DNA of 8,677 bases from Actinomycetota bacterium. GTDB taxonomy: Bacteria; Actinomycetota; Actinomycetes; JACCUZ01. The stretch covers positions 1 to 8,677 of the forward strand of contig JAVEDG010000369.1 of assembly GCA_030841245.1 (NCBI GenBank), written 5' to 3'. The notes under the pieces are model-generated. The model was not told the origin of the DNA. It saw only the letters and a list, made by a program, of their open reading frames with translations, and did no database searches. Positions within the stretch are counted from its first letter, which is position 1. Every line of letters begins with the position of its first letter. Below are positions 5,624 to 8,677 of the stretch, one piece after another. Position numbers and translations under genes: made by a program.

Positions 5624-6589
5624 CTAGTGCCAGACGAGAGCGGAGCGCTCCTTCCAGTACACGTCTGCCGGCTCGGCGAGCCGGTCCAGCCCGCGGGCAT
5701 CGTTCGCGACGACAGCCGGGTCCACGTCGAGCGCCCCCAGGTTGCCGGCCAGCTGGTCGACGGTGACCGCGCCGAGAAGCACCGTCGGACTGGCAGGCAG
5801 GGCCAGCGCGGCCGCGACGGCAAGCGCGTCGGCCGACGTCCCGGCCCGAGACGCAGCGGCACGCAGCTGCTCCGGGGCCGTGACCCCGGCCAAGCGCCCG
5901 TTGGCCAAGACCTCCTTGACGATCACCCGCCAACCGGCCGCCGCTGCGTCGGCCAGAGCGGGACCGACCGAGGGCTCCATCAGGTTCCAGGTGGCCTGCA
6001 CCGAGGAGAACAGCGCAACCCCGTCGACCTCGACCTCCAGAGCGGCGCGCACCACTGGCAACTGGTGCGCGCCGCTGGTCGACAGCCCCACCTGCACCCC
6101 CTGCTCGCGAAGCCGGCCGAGCTCGCCCAGCAGCTCGCGGTCGCCGAGCACCGTTGACTCCGGGGTAACCGAGTGCACCTGGTACAGGCGAACCCGGTCC
6201 CCGAGCAGTGCGCGGGTCTCGGGCCACTGGCGCCGGAACGCGGCGACGGAGTGGTCCTTGACCTCGTGGCGGTCCGCGTGGACCTGCCAGTCGGCGACGT
6301 ACGTGTGGCCCCACTTGCTCGACACGACGACGTCGTCGTAGGCGGGACGACCCTGCAGCCACTCGCGCAAGAACGTCTCGGCGTGACCGTAGGACCGGGC
6401 AGCGTCCACGTGCCGGATGCCGGCGGCGTACGCCGCGTCGAGCACGCGCGCCGTCCGGTCGCGCATCGCCGCCACGCTGCGGTCACCGCCGAAGGCGGCG
6501 TCGTGGTCGAGCGTGATGTAGCCGGGTCGGCCGAGCGCCGCCAGACCGATACCGAGCCGCATCGCGCCGAGCGGCGCCTGGTCGGCCAA
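5624..6589 (-). CDS. Aldo/keto reductase
   Basis: An NAD(P)H-dependent oxidoreductase of about 321 residues that should interconvert a carbonyl compound and an alcohol in the cytoplasm. With the TTG at 6589 as start, the catalytic tetrad is visible in order: Asp62 and Tyr67 in HVDAARSYGHAE, Lys92 in VVSSKWGHTY and His139 in RLYQVHS. The barrel continues through QVGLSTSGAHQ and SSVQATWNLMEP to the C-terminal cofactor region with PASPTVLLGAVTVDQLAGNL. TTG 6589 leaves a 1-bp gap to the HPr stop, which suggests coupling. ATG 6562, giving MRLGIGLAALGRPGYI, is at least as likely by comparison with usual family starts. It is the last gene of the dhaM-HPr operon, so a triose, glycerol or related sugar substrate is a reasonable guess, but the substrate cannot be read from the sequence. 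Confidence 0.92.
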   Translation of the reverse strand: MADQAPLGAMRLGIGLAALGRPGYITLDHDAAFGGDRSVAAMRDRTARVLDAAYAAGIRHVDAARSYGHAETFLREWLQGRPAYDDVVVSSKWGHTYVADWQVHADRHEVKDHSVAAFRRQWPETRALLGDRVRLYQVHSVTPESTVLGDRELLGELGRLREQGVQVGLSTSGAHQLPVVRAALEVEVDGVALFSSVQATWNLMEPSVGPALADAAAAGWRVIVKEVLANGRLAGVTAPEQLRAAASRAGTSADALAVAAALALPASPTVLLGAVTVDQLAGNLGALDVDPAVVANDARGLDRLAEPADVYWKERSALVWH

Positions 6590-6590
6590 G

Positions 6591-6911
6591 TCAGGTCACC
6601 AGGGGCTGCGCGGCCGCGAGCACAGCCGCCACCGCGGCCACCGCAGCCACCGCGTCCAACCCGGTGCCGCGGATCGTCACCGTCTGTCCGGTCACGGCAC
6701 CGAGACCCATGACGGCGAGAACGCTGCGGGCATCGACCAGGTCCCGGCCGTCCACGTCGAGCAGCACGACAGCGTCGTACGCCGAGACTGCGCGCGTGAC
6801 CTGCCCTGCCGGACGCGCGTGCAGGTCGGCGGGGAGCACGACACACTGCTCGACAACCTGGTCGGTTCGGCCGGCGACCGGGCCGCCGGTCACGTCAGGT
6901 CTTGCGGACAT
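6591..6911 (-). CDS. ptsH: HPr-family phosphocarrier protein
   Basis: A 106-residue cytoplasmic protein that carries phosphate from enzyme I to a PTS acceptor, here probably DhaM. The active site DLHARPAG (29-36) contains the phospho-His31. DARSVLAVMGLGA (60-72) corresponds to the regulatory serine region of HPr, with Ser63 in the Ser46 position. It is longer than free HPr (about 85-90 residues) because of an N-terminal extension of about 20 residues. The C-terminal helix is very alanine-rich (AVAAVAAVAAVLAA) and encoded by 9-bp DNA repeats. The ATG at 6911 lies inside the 3' end of dhaM (17-bp overlap), so translation is probably coupled. In Escherichia coli this domain is part of DhaM itself; here it is separate. 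It could instead be a general HPr, but location favours a dedicated one. Confidence 0.9.
   Translation of the reverse strand: MSARPDVTGGPVAGRTDQVVEQCVVLPADLHARPAGQVTRAVSAYDAVVLLDVDGRDLVDARSVLAVMGLGAVTGQTVTIRGTGLDAVAAVAAVAAVLAAAQPLVT
6628..6654. repeat. Three tandem 9-bp repeats inside the HPr gene
   Basis: Three copies of GCCACCGC(G/A) start at 6628, 6637 and 6646 with a single base difference. On the coding strand they specify the Ala/Val triplets of the HPr C-terminal helix. Such a repeat could change copy number by slippage without breaking the frame, lengthening or shortening the helix by three residues at a time. Confidence 0.65.
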
Positions 6912-7299
6912 CGCGGGCTCCCTCCGCGGCGGCGACGACCTCGTCGAGGCCGGCCCCTGCGGCTGCGGCAACGGCCGCGGCGACGGCACCCTCGACGAAC
7001 GGCGCGTCTGCGACGACGACCGCACCGTGCCGGCCGGCATCCTCGGCCAGGTAGGCACGCGCTGTGAGGACCGAGCTGCCGAGGTCCGGGATGATGACCG
7101 TGCCGGCCTCCCCGGCAACCTTCTCAACCGCGGTGACGAGTGCGTCGAGGCTGGTGCCGAGCCGGCCGTCCTCGGTCCCGCCGATGCCGACGATCCGCCC
7201 GGCGTCGCCGCCGACCTGTGCCGCCACGTCGGCTGCTCCCTCGGCCAGGGCTCGGCTGTGCGAGATCAGCACCAGGCCGACGCTGGCGTTCTCACTCAT
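6895..7299 (-). CDS. dhaM: DhaM-type phosphotransferase subunit, EIIA (mannose-type) domain only
   Basis: A 134-residue cytoplasmic protein of the EIIA-Man/DhaM fold. In the known system DhaM takes phosphate from HPr and rephosphorylates ADP bound to DhaL, which with DhaK converts dihydroxyacetone to its phosphate. The start VGLVLISHSRALAEGAADVA carries the phosphorylatable His14 in the SHS motif. GIGGTEDGRLGTSLDAL (38-54) and TVIIPDLGSSVLTARAYL (67-84) match typical DhaM segments. Escherichia coli DhaM is about 470 residues with HPr and EI-like domains; here only the first domain remains and HPr follows as its own overlapping gene. The ATG at 7299 is preceded on the coding strand by GAGGA with 8-bp spacing. 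DhaK and DhaL are not in the window, so the acceptor must be encoded elsewhere, perhaps beyond ptsI. Transcription starts from the region shared with iclR. Confidence 0.9.
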   Translation of the reverse strand: MSENASVGLVLISHSRALAEGAADVAAQVGGDAGRIVGIGGTEDGRLGTSLDALVTAVEKVAGEAGTVIIPDLGSSVLTARAYLAEDAGRHGAVVVADAPFVEGAVAAAVAAAAGAGLDEVVAAAEGARDVRKT

Positions 7300-7317
7300 G
7301 GCAACTATCCTCGTCTG

Positions 7318-7358
7318 TGTTCGACAATGCTGAACAATGGTCGGCTGAAGAATGGTCG
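7318..7358. promoter_or_regulatory. Candidate IclR operator: inverted repeat plus tandem 15-bp repeat
   Basis: The divergent dhaM-iclR intergenic region is 88 bp. It contains TGTTC (7318-7322) and GAACA (7332-7336) as a perfect dyad with a 9-bp spacer. Overlapping this are two adjacent 15-bp copies, GCTGAACAATGGTCG (7329-7343) and GCTGAAGAATGGTCG (7344-7358), which differ at one base. Their period is not an exact helical turn multiple. IclR-family proteins commonly bind such sites between themselves and the divergent target operon, so self-regulation and control of dhaM are likely. Confidence 0.6.
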
Positions 7359-7387
7359 GGCGTCCGGATCCCGGTGAAGGGGACACG

Positions 7388-8188
7388 ATGATCCAGTCGG
7401 TGGCTCGCGCCGCGCGGATCCTGCACGAGCTCGGCTCGGGCAGCCCGACGCTCGGTGTGACCGAGATCGGGGCCCGCCTCGACCTGGCCAAGCCCACGGT
7501 GCACGGTCTGTTGCGCACCCTGGAGCAGTGCGGGCTGGTCAGCCAGGACGTCGCCACCGGGCGCTACTCGCTCGGCCCCGGCGTGCTGCAGCTGGGCAAC
7601 GCCTACCTGGCCGGCTCCGAGCTGCGGGCCCGCTCGATGCTGCGGGCCGCCGGACTGGCGCGGCAGGTCAACGAGGCGGTCTGGGTCAGTGTGCTCGTCG
7701 ACGACACGGTCATGGTCGTGCACCACGAGTTCCGTCCGGACGACGCGGTGCAGATCCTCGAGGTCGGGGCGACGGTGCCCTGGCACGCGTGCGCACTGGG
7801 CAACGCCATCGTGGCCAACCTGTCCGAAGCCGAGGTCGACGGGCTGCTGGCGCACCCGCTGCGCGCGCTCACCGGGCGCACCCGGACCCAGCCGGAGGCC
7901 GTGCGCAAGGCGCTGGCGACGGCCCAGGACAGGGGGTTCGCCATCGAGAACCAGGAGGCGAACGTCGGCGACGGAGGCATCGCCGCACCGGTCTACGACC
8001 ACAGCGGACGGGCGGTGGGCTCGCTCGGCGTGGTGGGCCCGGCGGAGCGGTTGCTCGCCCGCCAGGCGCGCACCTCGCTGTCCCGCGCCGTGGTCGAGAC
8101 GGCCCGCGCCGTCTCGCGAGACCTGGGCGCCTCGCGCGCCAAGCAACCGGGTCTCAGCCATGCCGGCCCCCCGCGACGAGCCGACTGA
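7388..8188 (+). CDS. IclR-family transcriptional regulator
   Basis: A 266-residue DNA-binding regulator. Residues 2-65 form the winged helix-turn-helix (SVARAARILHEL, then LGVTEIGARLDLAKPTVHGLLRTLEQCGLV and the wing TGRYSLGPGVLQLG). Residues about 75-245 form the effector-binding domain, with VPWHACALGNAIVANL (130-145) and GGIAAPVYDHSGRAVGSLGVVGP (196-218), both characteristic of the family. The frame is open to ATG 7352, but ATG 7388 is chosen because GAAGGGG (7376-7382) lies 5 bp upstream and the family begins near SV.RA..IL. It is transcribed away from dhaM, so it is the likely controller of the dhaM-HPr-reductase operon. The ligand may be glycerol, dihydroxyacetone or a phosphorylated form, by analogy with GylR; this is inference. 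Its 3' end overlaps ptsI on the other strand. Confidence 0.93.
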   Translation: MIQSVARAARILHELGSGSPTLGVTEIGARLDLAKPTVHGLLRTLEQCGLVSQDVATGRYSLGPGVLQLGNAYLAGSELRARSMLRAAGLARQVNEAVWVSVLVDDTVMVVHHEFRPDDAVQILEVGATVPWHACALGNAIVANLSEAEVDGLLAHPLRALTGRTRTQPEAVRKALATAQDRGFAIENQEANVGDGGIAAPVYDHSGRAVGSLGVVGPAERLLARQARTSLSRAVVETARAVSRDLGASRAKQPGLSHAGPPRRAD

Positions 8189-8677
8189 CCGGGCCGCCGC
8201 CGGGCTCTGGGACAGTCCGTCCGTTCGCCGCGCGGCCGACCGACTGCTGGTGCACCAGGTCACGCACCTCGGCGACCCGGCTCGCGGAGACGCTGATCGC
8301 ACGGATACCGACGCCGAGCAGCGCGGGCAGCCCCACCGGGTCCGCGGCGGCGTCTCCGCACACCGAGACGGGCACTCCCGCCGCCCGGGCCGCGGCCACG
8401 GTCCGCGCGACCAGGGACAGCACCCGGGCGTCCGCGACCGAGGCCGGAGAGAGGCGGGGGTCGGTGCGAGTCAGCGTGAGGGTGGCCGCGGTCAGGTCAT
8501 TGGTCCCGATGGACAGGAAGTCGGAGACGGCGGCGAGGGCGGCGGCGTCCCCGACCGCGCCGGGGAGCTCGACCATCGCGCCCAGCCGGGGCCGCCGCGG
8601 CGCGCCGACGACGGCGGCAGCAAGGCGAACGCGCTCTCGCACCGCGGTCAGCTGGTCGGCGCGGGTGACCATCGGGA
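8154..8677 (-). CDS. ptsI: PTS enzyme I, C-terminal part, 5' end beyond the window
   Basis: The final 173 codons of a PEP-protein phosphotransferase, read leftward from the window edge. The PEP-binding barrel is recognised by PMVTRADQLTAVRERV at the edge, MVELPGAV (the metal-binding Glu), DFLSIGTNDLTAATLTLTRT (the Asn-Asp pair) and VSVCGDAAADPVGLPALLGV, whose cysteine corresponds to the catalytic cysteine of enzyme I. The phosphohistidine domain lies outside the window. Enzyme I uses PEP to phosphorylate HPr, so it should feed the HPr encoded at 6591-6911. The last 35 bp overlap the convergent iclR gene. The ATG at 8672 is internal, because the frame stays open to the edge. It could be a general ptsI or one dedicated to the Dha system. 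Confidence 0.9.
   Translation of the reverse strand, partial: PMVTRADQLTAVRERVRLAAAVVGAPRRPRLGAMVELPGAVGDAAALAAVSDFLSIGTNDLTAATLTLTRTDPRLSPASVADARVLSLVARTVAAARAAGVPVSVCGDAAADPVGLPALLGVGIRAISVSASRVAEVRDLVHQQSVGRAANGRTVPEPGGGPVSRLVAGGRHG

Overview
The window looks like chromosomal DNA from a high-GC Actinomycete. The evidence is strong G/C preference at third codon positions, several GTG starts, a NarL/LiaR-type two-component pair, an extracytoplasmic-function (ECF) sigma factor of the SigE type overlapping a one-pass membrane protein gene, and an IclR regulator beside dihydroxyacetone-type phosphotransferase (PTS) genes. The genus cannot be read from the sequence alone.

Layout, left to right. 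Positions 1-117 (minus) hold the first 39 codons of a probably exported protein that leaves the window. Positions 227-1971 (plus) hold a histidine kinase and a LuxR-type response regulator overlapping by GTGA. Positions 1972-2415 hold no convincing gene but are dense in symmetry: a terminator-like hairpin, a 56-bp dyad around a perfect 20-bp palindrome, a second hairpin, and four CCGCGTCAC-type direct repeats spaced 18-30-18 bp. Next comes an exported RTX-like calcium-binding protein (2416-3663). A sigma factor (3764-4321) follows, overlapping by ATGA a membrane protein gene (4318-5129). That second gene is split by an apparent -1 frameshift at a G-run that has the form of a slippery heptamer. 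A strong hairpin separates it from a small soluble protein of unknown function (5224-5580).

The right third is a PTS/DhaM locus. On the minus strand dhaM (EIIA-type only), an HPr gene and an aldo/keto reductase form a tight operon, with the first two overlapping by 17 bp and the last two 1 bp apart or 28 bp apart depending on the start. A divergent iclR-family regulator (7388-8188, plus) shares an 88-bp intergenic region with dhaM that carries a tandem 15-bp repeat and a TGTTC/GAACA dyad. The C-terminal part of enzyme I (ptsI, minus) enters from the right edge and overlaps the 3' end of iclR. The phosphate path suggested is PEP to enzyme I to HPr to DhaM, normally ending at DhaK-DhaL, which are not in the window.

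No complete new defence or mobile system is visible. The items most worth a second look are the repeat-rich region before the RTX gene, the frameshifted partner of the sigma factor, the split DhaM relay with its reductase, and the repeats between dhaM and iclR.
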